A stretch of DNA of 64,000 nucleotides from Lutispora saccharofermentans (GCF_024363565.1 NZ_JAJEKE010000012.1:1-64000); one strand, 5' to 3'; shown: positions 1 to 9,330, counted from the first letter of the stretch. A program made the numbers and translations. The notes: generated by a model not told the origin, from the letters alone.

Positions 1-475
1 ATACAAGGGAGTGCAATGAAAAGTCGGTAAGAACTACCGGAACATCTTTTGATACGGAGTCGAGATCCCAACGGTTCATAAACCGGTTTTCTGCAGCAAG
101 CTCTTTAAGGTTTCCGTCGACAAATCCACATCCAAATACCCACTCTCCGGGACCTGCTTTTGAAGCCGCCTCAAAAACCTTGTCCTGAATATCCTTAAGC
201 GATGTAAAGGCAGGACCATTAAAGTCAAGAAATGTAGGAGACAGCGTGAGACCTGTATGTGCAGCATGCATGTGGGAGTCGTTACAACCAGGAAGCACAA
301 GCCTGCCGCCTGCATCGATGATCTTGGTACCAGGTCCTACGGAGCCTTCAATTTCAGCATTTGAGCCCACATCTATGATCCAACCGTCTCTGACAGCAAC
401 TGCTTCGACATAGCCGAAATTCTTATCTATGGTTGCTACTTTGCCATTTTTGATAACTACGTCTGCCTTAATCAT
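1..475 (-). CDS. Amidohydrolase (YtcJ-like), N-terminal part only
   Basis: The gene runs off the left edge of the window, so only about 158 N-terminal residues are visible. The start is ATG at 475 behind GGAGG. The protein opens with the beta-sandwich typical of amidohydrolases (MIKADVVIKNGKVATID) and reaches the metal-binding segment NDSHMHAAHTG, the HxH motif of the superfamily. The following text (GEWVFGCGF) resembles the Amidohydro_3/YtcJ group, metal-dependent hydrolases of uncertain substrate. It lies 77 bp downstream of the aldehyde dehydrogenase gene on the same strand, so the two may be co-transcribed. The substrate cannot be read from the sequence. Confidence 0.85.
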   Translation of the reverse strand, partial: MIKADVVIKNGKVATIDKNFGYVEAVAVRDGWIIDVGSNAEIEGSVGPGTKIIDAGGRLVLPGCNDSHMHAAHTGLTLSPTFLDFNGPAFTSLKDIQDKVFEAASKAGPGEWVFGCGFVDGNLKELAAENRFMNRWDLDSVSKDVPVVLTDFSLHSLV

Positions 476-552
476 TGAGTTGCACCTCCATATTATTTAA
501 AGAACTTTAGTTCTTTGCACACATTTTTATCTCTTTTATAAAACCGTACAGC

Positions 553-1926
553 TTATCCCCAAATCTCTTCTTGGGTTGCAGGCTTTGCCCCCGGCTTGCG
601 GTATGCAATTCGTGAGATATTTATCAGGTGCTTATAGGTAAGGTTCTCTGAAATAGAATTATTGCCCCATGAGCCGCACCCAAGACTTGTCGTTGCATTA
701 AGGCCATTTATGAATACTGGATTTGTACCTGCCGCAGCGATACCGGGCTGATTAACAAGCAAACGTGATACCGGCAGGTGTGTACCCATGTACTCAACCT
801 TTGCATCATCGTTTGTATGGATAACAGCTGAATGCCCTGCACCCTGATAGAGCAGGTTGGTCTTTGCAATCTCAACAGCCTCTTCAAATGTATGGTATGG
901 CAGAATAACGAGCACCGGACACATCTTTTCCCCGCAAAGCGCATCCTCCGCACCTATTTTGCTTCCACGTACTGCTATTGCGCGAGTTCCATCGGGTATT
1001 GCCATGCCTGCCATTTCTGCAAGCTTGACTGCACTTTGTCCTACAGCTTTGCTATTGATATGCTTTCCATCCGGGAATAAGAATTCCCTGAATTTATCTG
1101 CCTCTACAGGATCGTCCATGTAATATGCATTGTTTTTCTTGAGTCCGGCAACTATCCTTTCTTCGTCCTCGGCAGGGAAAATGATTGACTGGTTGCCTGC
1201 ACAAATCAGACCATTGTCAAAGCTGCGGCTTTCCACTATCTGTGCGCATGCCTCGTCATAATCAAATCCACGGTCGACAACGGTCTGAACGTTTCCGGCG
1301 CCTACACCAAAAGCAGGCTTTCCGCTTGAATAAGCAGACTTAACCATTGCCATGCCGCCCGTAGCAACTACAACATCTCCTGCTTTCATAAGCTCCTGTG
1401 TAAGCTCAACAGACGGCTCGGTAGCCATTTGAATGATATCCTCGGGAGCGCCCATTTTCTTGAATGTTTCACGAATCAAATCAATTGTATGCTTAGTAGT
1501 TTTCTTTGCTCTTGGGTGAGGTGATACGACTACTGTGTTGCGTCCCTTGATTGCAAACACTGCATTGCACAGTGCTGTGATATTAGGATTTGTTGTCGGT
1601 GCTACCGAAATAATGACACCTTTTGGACTTGCTACATAGATCAAACCGTTCTCTTCGTCCCGGTCGATAATACCTACAGACTTCTTGCCTTTAAGGTTCT
1701 GCCACATGGTATCTGCTGTTCCAAAATTTTTAATGCGCTTATCTTCAACATTTCCAAGTCCTGTTTCCTCCACGACCTCCGTGGAAAGCTCGTCTGCATG
1801 CTCACGGAATGTCAGACAGGCAGCATAGACAAGCTCATCTACTTGCTCCTGCGTATAGCTCTCAATTTGCTTGAGTGCTACCTTGGCTTTTTCTACCAAT
1901 TCTTGAGCAATTGCTTGATTATCCAT
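553..1926 (-). CDS. CoA-acylating aldehyde dehydrogenase
   Basis: This 457-residue cytoplasmic enzyme belongs to the CoA-acylating aldehyde dehydrogenases (EutE, AdhE N-terminal domain, sulfoacetaldehyde dehydrogenase), which convert an aldehyde, NAD(P)+ and CoA to acyl-CoA. The catalytic cysteine is Cys242 in SFDNGLICAGNQ, and the coenzyme-binding text ISVAPTTNPNITALCNA is typical of the group. The ATG at 1926 follows AAAGGAGGTAATGTT; an upstream in-frame start would add 13 residues but lacks this site. The length matches stand-alone acylating ALDHs and there is no AdhE alcohol dehydrogenase domain. The neighbouring amidohydrolase and AraC genes suggest a small catabolic locus. Whether the substrate is acetaldehyde, sulfoacetaldehyde or a semialdehyde is undecided. 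Confidence 0.88.
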   Translation of the reverse strand: MDNQAIAQELVEKAKVALKQIESYTQEQVDELVYAACLTFREHADELSTEVVEETGLGNVEDKRIKNFGTADTMWQNLKGKKSVGIIDRDEENGLIYVASPKGVIISVAPTTNPNITALCNAVFAIKGRNTVVVSPHPRAKKTTKHTIDLIRETFKKMGAPEDIIQMATEPSVELTQELMKAGDVVVATGGMAMVKSAYSSGKPAFGVGAGNVQTVVDRGFDYDEACAQIVESRSFDNGLICAGNQSIIFPAEDEERIVAGLKKNNAYYMDDPVEADKFREFLFPDGKHINSKAVGQSAVKLAEMAGMAIPDGTRAIAVRGSKIGAEDALCGEKMCPVLVILPYHTFEEAVEIAKTNLLYQGAGHSAVIHTNDDAKVEYMGTHLPVSRLLVNQPGIAAAGTNPVFINGLNATTSLGCGSWGNNSISENLTYKHLINISRIAYRKPGAKPATQEEIWG

Positions 1927-2020
1927 AACATTACCTCCTTTTGCTTTGTGCCACAAATGTATCACTATTTTCTCGCCCGCTATTGTACAAAACGGAACAA
2001 GAAATTTGTTCTTTAAAAGC

Positions 2021-2053
2021 TTTAACAGCTGGATTATTCATCCAGCTGTTAAA
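2021..2053 (-). terminator. Hairpin terminator after the AraC-type gene
   Basis: A perfect 13-bp inverted repeat (TTTAACAGCTGGA and its complement) with a 7-nt loop starts just 7 bp beyond the stop codon of the AraC-type gene and precedes a T-rich tract on the minus strand. It would separate that gene from the aldehyde dehydrogenase downstream. Confidence 0.7.
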
Positions 2054-2059
2054 ATCAAT

Positions 2060-2878
2060 CTACCTGCTTAAATATTCACGTCTATAGCTTAATGGAGGCT
2101 CACCGGAATATCGGCGAAACTCGCGGTTAAGATGAGACTGATCAAAATATCCATTGTCAAATACTACGTCTGATAAACAGTCATCATTTTGTGCATTAAA
2201 TAGCCCTCGCACCGCATTTTGAAAACGCATTATATTGGCATAGCTTTTGATTGATATACCCAGAGCTTCCTTAAATTTCTCACGGCAATAACGTCCCGTA
2301 TAGCCTGTATATTCATTGAGCGTGTCCATTTTTACATTTCCTTTTTCATTGCATATGTATAGTTCAGACAACTCTACAAAGTCTGGCGTATATCCGGCAT
2401 TAATCATAGCATCAAGCGCAAATGACTGAATTGCTTCAACACGATCCTCAAAAGTGTTTAGTGACGCAAGCGCTTCTATAATTCGTGTGTTACCAAATTG
2501 TTCACTAAATGAAATTTTGTTATCTAATATTTCATGCCATGCTATAGGTAACTGTTTCATACCCATTAAGCTGTATGGCTTAAATCCGAAATACACCGAA
2601 TTTGGCTCAAGTTCCAAATCATATGGTATTGTCTGTATTCCGCTTATTATTGCGCTCGGATTATCCTCGTTGCAATGGAACAAAAAATCCAGACATGCAT
2701 CAGGAATCAGTCGGATAGGCTTTCCGCTTTCACCCGTCTTAAATTGATAGCACAATGCAAGGTTCTTTTTGGAAAATGGATTCCACTTCAGCAGCCTTTC
2801 ACTGTATTGAAGCTGACACCGCAGCGATGGCTGCAAAGGGGTGATATTCTGGTGTGCAGATCGGCCTGCAGAATTCAT
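2060..2878 (-). CDS. AraC-family transcriptional regulator
   Basis: A 272-residue DNA-binding regulator. The last 100 residues form the double helix-turn-helix of the AraC/XylS family, ending in the signature text YFDQSHLNREFRRYSGEPP. The first 170 residues (LIPDACLDFLFHC, YFGFKPYS) look like the DUF6597-type sensory domain that precedes this HTH in many Firmicutes. The ATG at 2878 follows GGAGGGAAAATA. It is divergent from the NTF2-like gene, and the 149-bp gap could hold a shared control region. A hairpin follows its stop. Target genes are unknown; the aldehyde dehydrogenase operon downstream or the divergent gene are the obvious candidates. Confidence 0.88.
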   Translation of the reverse strand: MNSAGRSAHQNITPLQPSLRCQLQYSERLLKWNPFSKKNLALCYQFKTGESGKPIRLIPDACLDFLFHCNEDNPSAIISGIQTIPYDLELEPNSVYFGFKPYSLMGMKQLPIAWHEILDNKISFSEQFGNTRIIEALASLNTFEDRVEAIQSFALDAMINAGYTPDFVELSELYICNEKGNVKMDTLNEYTGYTGRYCREKFKEALGISIKSYANIMRFQNAVRGLFNAQNDDCLSDVVFDNGYFDQSHLNREFRRYSGEPPLSYRREYLSR

Positions 2879-3027
2879 TATTTTCCCTCCTTACCCTTTG
2901 AACATAGGATATACATTCGTTGTTATCCTCCTTTTTTTACAATACATAATTATATTGATTGTTATTGTTAATATAAGTGCATAAAAATTGTGCTTAACTC
3001 AAAATGAAAACAGGGAGGTAATTCACT

Positions 3028-3402
3028 ATGTTTAACGCAGAAGTCGAAAACGTCCGGGAGGTAATTCACCGCTATATAAATGGAACATACAAGGCAGACA
3101 TTCCTGTGCTTGAAAGCGTGTTCCACAAAGATGCCCGTATGGCCGGCTATCTCGGCGATATGCTTTTAATTGGTACCCCCGCTCCTTTTATTGAGGATAT
3201 GGCATCTGCTCCCTCAATGGAATCTATGGGTAACCCGTACAAAGCAGAGATACGTTCACTGTCCGTTACTGGTCTTATCGCAAACGTCATAGTCTACGAA
3301 ACTGGGTTCCGTGGCAATGTTAGTTTGGAAGACCATTTTCACTTGATTTGTGATGGCGGAGAGTGGAAGATTATTTCTAAGACCTTTACTACAATCGGAT
3401 AA
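3028..3402 (+). CDS. NTF2-like / putative lumazine-binding family protein
   Basis: A 124-residue protein with the cone-shaped NTF2/SnoaL-like fold as judged from its pattern: an N-terminal helix (VREVIHRYINGTYKAD), the text VFHKDARMAGYL, and C-terminal strands ending in DHFHLICDGGEWKIISK. This matches the small Lumazine_bd_2 family, whose members are usually of unknown function and may bind a small ligand. The ATG at 3028 follows CAGGGAGGTAATTCACT. It is transcribed divergently from the AraC-type regulator and is followed by a hairpin terminator, so it is probably monocistronic. Confidence 0.75.
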   Translation: MFNAEVENVREVIHRYINGTYKADIPVLESVFHKDARMAGYLGDMLLIGTPAPFIEDMASAPSMESMGNPYKAEIRSLSVTGLIANVIVYETGFRGNVSLEDHFHLICDGGEWKIISKTFTTIG

Positions 3403-3437
3403 ACCAATTGGGCCTCTGCCCTTTTGAAAAGCCACCA

Positions 3438-3476
3438 TCCGCCTGCATTAATATCCAAACAGGCGGAGGCATTTTT
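3438..3476 (+). terminator. Rho-independent terminator after the NTF2-like gene
   Basis: CCGCCTG and CAGGCGG form a 7-bp GC-rich stem, followed by GGCATTTTTT. It lies about 40 bp after the stop of the NTF2-like gene on the plus strand. Confidence 0.7.
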
Positions 3477-3668
3477 TGATATTTTTGTATAGCATGAAAG
3501 GTATTGCTCCCCTTTCATGTCCTATATTACAATATGGAATCACAAAAAAACACTATCAGATGTGATAGTATTTCACTATATAATCAATAAGGTCGGCACA
3601 TTTATATCCAATCTTTATGCATAGATGCTATACTAATATATAGCTGTTAATGAAAAGAGGTGCAGTGG

Positions 3669-6149
3669 ATGAACATACCTACATTTCGTGTTTTAAGCCG
3701 CAAGCGGGTTAACCGTGAGCTTAACAACATCTTTTCTTTTCCCCTCACCGTAATCCGAGCCCCGATGGGCTTTGGAAAAACAACCGCTTTGCATGAATTT
3801 GTGCGAATAAAAAAAATTAAACCAATATGGCTTTCACTCATGGGTTCAGGCGGATCACTTGCATATTTCTGGGGACGTCTCACTTCTAAAATTGCAAAAG
3901 TAAATCCTGCTTTAGGAATGAGATTCGAAAATTTAGGATTTCCGTCTGATATATCCCAAATGGTTCACATATTTAATATCATATATGAGATTGAATATGA
4001 AAGACCTGTTATGGTAGTTATTGATGACTATCACCTGATTGACTGTCCACAAATAGCGTCTTTAATAACTCTGATTTCAAACGAGCATATTCCTAATCTT
4101 CATATAGTACTTGTAGCACAATATATTTCCAGTCTTCAAATCACCGACTTGTCACAAAAGAGAGTATGCTTTCTTGTTGAACAGGATGTACTTCAATTTC
4201 AGCCGGACGAAATCTATGCCTATTTTAAACTTATGGAATGCCCTATGAATAATGAAACACTCACTAAGGTACATAGATGGACAGGGGGCTGGATATCAGG
4301 TATATATCTGATTCAGCAAAGCTTGCGACAAGGTCTTCCTATTGTGCGCGGAGAAAGCATTGATCGATTGCTTGAACGTAATCTGTATAATACTCATGAT
4401 GAAGAGACAAAGCTTTTCTTGCAAAAGCTATCATTTCTAGACATATTTACACCGGAGCAGGCAACCTATGCCATGAATGACCTGACCGCGCCTCAGCGTA
4501 TTCTTTTTCTTGCACAAGGAAACGCATTTATATCTTACAACAAAGCATATTCCGCATACCAGATGACCAGCCTTTTACAGGAATTCCTGCAGGAAAAAGC
4601 GCGTAATAATAATATTGATCCCAGAACCATATACCAGCGTATGGGACAATGGTTTTTAAGAGAGAAGAAACGTAGTCTTGCCTATGACTATCTGCTGCGC
4701 GCAGGAGATATCGTGACCATACTTCATGACCTTAACCGCGAGCAAGCACAAGACATACATTTTGCGCAATTTCCACAGATACATATGACCTTTGAAGGGC
4801 TGTCCGTGGAAGCCTCATTCCGCTACCCGATTGCATCGCTGCGCAATGTCAGAGTCAAGGCGTTGACTTGTAATCCATATGAAAACTGGAAGCTCGAACA
4901 ACAGCTCGCAAAAATGGAGCACCACTTTATAATGCAAGAACTGTCCGAAAGTGAACGCAGCCGGATTCTTGGAGAAATACATAATACCTGGATCTTTGTA
5001 GCCTTCAATAGCGCCCAGGCTGTTGTAGGCCATGCAACAAAAGCAGTTGAATACTTTAGAGGACGCTATTCCTGCATTGTCAGCAACGCTACAGAATTTA
5101 CCTTTGGTGCTCCGCATCTGCTCTATTGCTACTACACAAAAAAAGGCTCACTGAAACAGACAGCCTCCTTTATCTCTGCACATTTTCATATACTTGCAGA
5201 AGCAGTAGAGGGCTGCGGCTCTGGCAGTGAACCTTTGACGCTTGCTGAATATTCATTGGAAACAGGTGATTTTGATAATGTGGCTATAAATGCTAGAAAA
5301 GCAATCTATCAAGCACAAAGCTATAATCAAAATGCTATTATAATATGCGCTACCTTTACCCTGGCAAGACTTAAATTGTTTCAAGGCAAGTTTAATGAGT
5401 GTCAAGAATTGATTACAAGACTTACAGACATAATGGAAAGGCTGGACAGCAGTGTTCTTAATACCACTTGTGAATTTTGTATTGCATATCTCAACGGCTG
5501 TTTGGGATTAGGAGAGCGTATCCCGGAATGGATACAAAACAATGATATGGCACCTGCTAATTTTATGTTCCAAGGTATTGCATTCAACTACATTGTTTGT
5601 GCAAAATCCATACTGCTGTCCGGTGATTACATAAGACTTGAGGTGTTATGTGAAGAAGCGCAGGAAAAATTGAGCATATATAACAATCAGCTTGGCTATA
5701 TTTCCAATTATATTTTTTCAGCTATAGCCAAAAACGCCCTATATGGTGAAAAAGCAGGCCAGGATGCCTTAAGGAAAGCACTGGAGATTGCTGCAGATGA
5801 TCATATCGTTCTACCATTTGCAGAAAACGGTGTATACATTCAGTCTATGCTTGCTGCCTTGAGAGACACAGAAGAATTTCCTCAGGAATATATGGATTAT
5901 GTCATTTACTGTTGCAAGCAGTATCAAGAATATGTAAGCACAATAGATCATGGAGATGTTATTCTTAGTGAAAGAGAACAGGAGGTTATTCATTTACTTG
6001 CCGATGGATATAAGCACAAGGAAATAGCAGAAAAACTTTTTATCTCCGTTGCCACTGTAAGATATCATGTAAGAAACGTGTACAAAAAGTTAAATGTGAA
6101 TAATACAGTGAGCGCTTTGCGCAAAGCCTCTGATCTGAAGCTCGTATAA
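3669..6149 (+). CDS. MalT-like LuxR-family ATP-dependent regulator
   Basis: A large (826-residue) signal-transducing regulator of the STAND/LAL type. It begins with a nucleotide-binding domain (Walker A APMGFGKTT near residue 31; Walker B-like VMVVIDDYH), continues through a long helical, TPR-like middle region, and ends with a LuxR-type helix-turn-helix (LSEREQEVIHLLADGYKHKE onward, last 65 residues). Such proteins oligomerise on binding an inducer and ATP and then activate transcription. The ATG at 3669 is preferred because GAAAAGAGG sits 8 nt before it; a GTG at 3660 would abut the ribosome binding site. The inducer is unknown. It appears monocistronic. Confidence 0.88.
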   Translation: MNIPTFRVLSRKRVNRELNNIFSFPLTVIRAPMGFGKTTALHEFVRIKKIKPIWLSLMGSGGSLAYFWGRLTSKIAKVNPALGMRFENLGFPSDISQMVHIFNIIYEIEYERPVMVVIDDYHLIDCPQIASLITLISNEHIPNLHIVLVAQYISSLQITDLSQKRVCFLVEQDVLQFQPDEIYAYFKLMECPMNNETLTKVHRWTGGWISGIYLIQQSLRQGLPIVRGESIDRLLERNLYNTHDEETKLFLQKLSFLDIFTPEQATYAMNDLTAPQRILFLAQGNAFISYNKAYSAYQMTSLLQEFLQEKARNNNIDPRTIYQRMGQWFLREKKRSLAYDYLLRAGDIVTILHDLNREQAQDIHFAQFPQIHMTFEGLSVEASFRYPIASLRNVRVKALTCNPYENWKLEQQLAKMEHHFIMQELSESERSRILGEIHNTWIFVAFNSAQAVVGHATKAVEYFRGRYSCIVSNATEFTFGAPHLLYCYYTKKGSLKQTASFISAHFHILAEAVEGCGSGSEPLTLAEYSLETGDFDNVAINARKAIYQAQSYNQNAIIICATFTLARLKLFQGKFNECQELITRLTDIMERLDSSVLNTTCEFCIAYLNGCLGLGERIPEWIQNNDMAPANFMFQGIAFNYIVCAKSILLSGDYIRLEVLCEEAQEKLSIYNNQLGYISNYIFSAIAKNALYGEKAGQDALRKALEIAADDHIVLPFAENGVYIQSMLAALRDTEEFPQEYMDYVIYCCKQYQEYVSTIDHGDVILSEREQEVIHLLADGYKHKEIAEKLFISVATVRYHVRNVYKKLNVNNTVSALRKASDLKLV

Positions 6150-6274
6150 AATATTTTACTATCTAACCATGACCGCTGTATTTGGTATAGCTTTTCACTT
6201 TAATATTTCGTAAACTATAAGAAGAAATGCAATTATACAATAAAAGAGAAATATCTTAGGAAGGCATGATTTTT

Positions 6275-7174
6275 ATGCAGATTGATCGGATGCTGCAGAT
6301 AATTTATATCCTGCTGAATAGAAAAACCATTACGGCAAGCGAGCTTGCAGAACGGTTTGAAGTTTCCCAAAGAACGATTTACCGTGACATAGATGCTTTA
6401 TGCCAGGCCGGGATACCTGTTTATACAAGCAAAGGTAAAAACGGAGGCATAAGTATTCTCGACAACTTTGTTCTGAATAAATCTATTTTTTCAAAAGGCG
6501 AGCAGAATGAAATGATCGCTGCTTTGCAAAGCTTAAGCGCAATAAATTACCCTGAAGCCGACCGTATTCTTTCAAAATTGAGCAATATTTTCGACAGCAA
6601 ATCAAATGACTGGATCGAGATCGATTTCTCAGGCTGGGGAAATCTAAAACAGGAAATGCTGGCCTCGATTAAAAGTGCTGTAATAAATAAAAAAGTTATT
6701 TCTTTTGAGTACTATAATGCCTATAGAGAAAAAAACATCCGTACCGTTGAGCCTTTGCAGCTATTGTTTAAAGGAAAAGCCTGGTATTTGAAGGCATTTT
6801 GCAGGGTCAAACGATCCATGCGCCTTTTCAAGCTTAGCCGCATTAAAAATATACAAATCCTGGATGAGCATTTTGACAGACAATTGGAAAGCGAAGCTCT
6901 GGCTGCATTTGATATAGGGACTGACATAAACATAGTGGATATTATCATGAAAATCCACTCCTCACAAGCGTACCGCGTATATGACGAATTTGATGATGCA
7001 CAGATATCGTTGAATGACGATGGGAGCTTTACGATTTGCGTATCCTATCCCGAGGATGAGTGGGTATACGGCTATATATTATCTTTCGGAATGTATGCAG
7101 AGGTCATTGAACCAGCCCGCATCAAAAAAATTATAAAAGAACAGCTTGAAAAAGCTTTGGACTTTTATAAATAA
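6275..7174 (+). CDS. YafY-like HTH/WYL-domain transcriptional regulator
   Basis: A 299-residue regulator with an N-terminal DeoR-like helix-turn-helix (ITASELAERFEVSQRTIYRD) and a WYL domain in the middle (FKGKAWYLKAFCR), followed by the C-terminal extension of the YafY/YobV group. WYL domains are thought to bind ligands or nucleic acid ends. The ATG at 6275 is chosen because AGGAAGG lies 10 nt upstream; an ATG at 6266 would be only 1 nt from it. In many Clostridia this regulator sits beside a small zinc-ribbon protein, as here. Confidence 0.88.
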   Translation: MQIDRMLQIIYILLNRKTITASELAERFEVSQRTIYRDIDALCQAGIPVYTSKGKNGGISILDNFVLNKSIFSKGEQNEMIAALQSLSAINYPEADRILSKLSNIFDSKSNDWIEIDFSGWGNLKQEMLASIKSAVINKKVISFEYYNAYREKNIRTVEPLQLLFKGKAWYLKAFCRVKRSMRLFKLSRIKNIQILDEHFDRQLESEALAAFDIGTDINIVDIIMKIHSSQAYRVYDEFDDAQISLNDDGSFTICVSYPEDEWVYGYILSFGMYAEVIEPARIKKIIKEQLEKALDFYK

Positions 7175-7245
7175 TATGACATGCTGTTGTCAAATTATCG
7201 GGTGTATACTGCAAATATCAAAATAAAATGCGAGGAGAGATGTTC

Positions 7246-7512
7246 ATGAACATACAAAATTTCTGTCAAAGCTGCGCAATGCCTATGACTGAAGAAAGTC
7301 ATTTCGGCACAAATACTAATGGGACAAAGAATGTGGATTACTGTTGCTACTGCTATCAAAACGGAAGCTTTACCAAGGAAGAAACCATGGAAGAAATGAT
7401 TGAAAATTGCATTCCCTTCACACTTGAAGCCGGGGTGTATCCCGATGAAAACGCGGCAAGAGCTGCTATGCTTGAATATTTTCCTAATTTAAAACGCTGG
7501 AAAAAGATTTAA
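7246..7512 (+). CDS. Small zinc-ribbon protein
   Basis: An 88-residue protein with paired cysteines that suit zinc binding: FCQSCAMPM near the N-terminus and YCCYCYQNGSF about 25 residues later. This is the pattern of the putative zinc-ribbon family (Zn_ribbon_2), whose function is unknown. The second ATG (7246) lies 6 nt after GAGGAGAG and is preferred over ATGs at 7228 and 7240. It follows the WYL regulator by 71 bp on the same strand and is followed by a strong inverted repeat. Confidence 0.8.
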   Translation: MNIQNFCQSCAMPMTEESHFGTNTNGTKNVDYCCYCYQNGSFTKEETMEEMIENCIPFTLEAGVYPDENAARAAMLEYFPNLKRWKKI

Positions 7513-7769
7513 CTAATAGGACGGCCCTTTAAAACTGAATATTGCTTCTCAGTTTTAAAGGACCGTCCATACTGCCATAGATATATTGTATCATGATATT
7601 CCTTGTTCTTTTCCATCTGTGCTTTTGCATAAGGGCAAAGAGGGATTATCTTTTTGTTTTCCTTTCTTATCCAATCGACAAGTTCTTTTAGCAGCAGCTT
7701 TCCCACACCTTGACCGGCGAGTTCATCGGATACATATGTGTGATCAATTATAATAAGCTTATCACCCGA
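7509..7769 (-). pseudogene. GNAT acetyltransferase fragment (N-terminus missing)
   Basis: The frame reads DKLIIIDHTYVSDELAGQGV followed by GKLLLKELVDWIRKENKK and CPYAKAQMEKNKEYHDTIY. This is the acetyl-CoA-binding second half of the short YidJ-type GNAT family. The expected first 25-30 residues are absent. The frame is instead closed on its 5' side by the TAA of a pirin-like fragment only three codons away. The C-terminal tail after HDTIY is encoded in a hairpin and has no family counterpart. A start at an internal GTG near 7706 could give 65 residues, but these would lack part of the acetyl-CoA site. Confidence 0.7.
7519..7568. terminator. Long inverted repeat, probable bidirectional terminator
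   Basis: Arms of 20 nt (GGACGGCCCTTTAAAACTGA at 7519-7538 and its complement at 7549-7568, one mismatch) enclose a 10-nt loop. It starts 7 bp after the zinc-ribbon gene. The GNAT fragment on the other strand reads straight through it, which suggests that the fragment's last 25 or so codons are not original. Confidence 0.65.
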
Positions 7770-7898
7770 TTATTTCTTCATTTCAACAATAAGAAAATGT
7801 GAAGATTCCAATGCTTTTATTTTTATATCTTCTTCTGTTATTTCCAATGCATCCCTCATATTCAGGGAGATGCCGTTTATATCGGAAGCTCCTTCTAA
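7770..7898 (-). pseudogene. Pirin-family C-terminal fragment
   Basis: About 43 codons read LEGASDINGISLNMRDALEI followed by TEEDIKIKALESSHFLIVEM and a short lysine tail to TAA. This fits the C-terminal cupin strands of pirin-like proteins (G-x-x-x-I-N-G, then D-A-L-x-I-T, then A-L-E-S-S-H-F). Upstream the frame soon hits TGA near 7950 without pirin-like text, so only the gene end remains. It is sandwiched between the GNAT and gamma-carbonic anhydrase fragments. The family call comes from memory of the pattern and needs a profile search. Confidence 0.5.
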
Positions 7899-8203
7899 AC
7901 GTTCAGATATTGGAAAACTCGGTGCTGCATTTATTGCCCGACAATGAGCTGATCATTGAAGATAATGTAATCATCGGTCCCGGCTGCATAATTCATGGCA
8001 CTACTATCGGCTCGAACAGTGTAATAGAATCCGGTTCAATAGTTTGCGACTACAGCAGATTAGGCAAAAATACCTTGCTCAAATCCGGCAGCCTGGTCAA
8101 GCAAAGGAGCATCTTTAATGATAATCAAATCATAGAAGGCTTCCCTGCCAAGAATGTTGGAGAAAATACAGAAATACAGGGGAAGCCCGCTTGGGCATTG
8201 TAA
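7898..8203 (+). pseudogene. Gamma-carbonic anhydrase-like hexapeptide protein, C-terminal fragment
   Basis: From NVQILENSVLH onward the frame has the left-handed beta-helix hexapeptide pattern of the gamma-carbonic anhydrase/YrdA family (ELIIEDNVIIGPGCIIHGTT, LIKSGSLV-type turns, EGFPAKNV). About 101 residues are present where roughly 165 are usual. The frame extends upstream to 7799, but that part (LLFLYLLLLFP) is unrelated and antisense to the pirin fragment. Histidine ligands cannot be fully assigned in what remains. It is probably a non-functional deletion product. Confidence 0.65.
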
Positions 8204-8217
8204 CATATGCCCTTTTT

Positions 8218-9330
8218 TCATTTTCCATATACATCCATCTTGAATATATATTTTTTTATAAAAAAAATAATCAGCAGCAACGCCGGCAAAATCAGTCCGA
8301 ATGAAGCAATATACGGGAACCAGACTTCAGTATCCCATTTGCTTTCATATATGACATCCTTATAAACAAAGCCTGAAAATACGCTCATGATTAATCCCAG
8401 CGGCAAGACAATGCTTTTATAATCCTTTAGCTTTAAAAGCTGTGCTAATCCTAAAGCTCCTGCATGAAAATAAAACACAGTATTATTAAAAATAGTAAAC
8501 AGCCAAACAATGACTATCAAAGCTTCCAATCTTGTAAATATAACGCCTACATTGATTTCTTTCGTGAGTAAAAAAACCGGGAACCGCGAGCTTGCTGTAA
8601 TCGTACTTCCCATGACTAAATTGCACATCAGAACTGAAATGAATGAAATGGACATTCCTATCATATATCCCACGAATATTGACTTCTTTGCATTTCTTAT
8701 GTCTTTTACATTCACCGGATATACCATATTCAAAATGATTGTGGGCAGAACCGTAAACGCAAGCATCGGTAGTGAACCCCTTAATACCGGCGTAATACCC
8801 CTTTCCAGGACAGGCAATATATTATTAATATCTATATTAGGGCTGACCAAGAGCATGGATAATATAAACATGATAACTATTCCATAAAAAAATATTTCAG
8901 AAGCGCGGGCTATTGTTTCTATCCCGTATAATAATGCAATAACAACTACGCTTGAAAATAATATATTTATAATATACAAAGATGTTTCCTGCATATATTG
9001 TGTCGTAAAAAAATCACCAACATACCATATAAATTGCGGCGCGCCAATAAAGCACATCATAATAAAACATGCGGCAATAAAACCGCCAATCCATTTTCCC
9101 AATAACAATTGAATGACCTCAACATATGTTTTGCCAGGATATAATCCTCCCAGATAGGTATTCATCCAAATTATGAGCAATCCAAATAGCATTGCGCCTA
9201 TTGCAGATATCCACGCATCATGCCTGGCAATCGTCGTAACTCTTGAAGAAATAATAATAGTGGACACTCCGCACACAAAGGCTGTGGTTATGGCTATCAA
9301 TTGGTGATCTGTTATTTTTATTTTATCCAT
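8218..9330 (-). CDS. gerAB-like: Spore germination endospore permease, GerAB/GerKB family
   Basis: A 370-residue protein with about ten hydrophobic segments, the APC-like permease subunit (B) of the spore germinant receptor. It would lie in the inner spore membrane and take part in binding amino-acid-type germinants. Typical text includes PQFIWYVGDFF and SMLLVSPNIDINN, and it ends with a basic tail. The ATG at 9330 begins MDKIKITDHQLIAITTA. It is the last gene of a gerA-gerC-small ORF-gerB operon with gaps of 59, 1 and 10 bp. Unlike its counterpart at 60.5-61.6 kb the frame is intact. Confidence 0.92.
   Translation of the reverse strand: MDKIKITDHQLIAITTAFVCGVSTIIISSRVTTIARHDAWISAIGAMLFGLLIIWMNTYLGGLYPGKTYVEVIQLLLGKWIGGFIAACFIMMCFIGAPQFIWYVGDFFTTQYMQETSLYIINILFSSVVVIALLYGIETIARASEIFFYGIVIMFILSMLLVSPNIDINNILPVLERGITPVLRGSLPMLAFTVLPTIILNMVYPVNVKDIRNAKKSIFVGYMIGMSISFISVLMCNLVMGSTITASSRFPVFLLTKEINVGVIFTRLEALIVIVWLFTIFNNTVFYFHAGALGLAQLLKLKDYKSIVLPLGLIMSVFSGFVYKDVIYESKWDTEVWFPYIASFGLILPALLLIIFFIKKYIFKMDVYGK

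Noticed and set aside
7860-7897. Plus-strand text GDAVYIGSS as the continuation of the gamma-carbonic anhydrase-like protein
   Set aside because: It needs two frameshifts and lies antisense to a better pirin-like match on the minus strand. It may still be a real trace, but the single-junction explanation is simpler.
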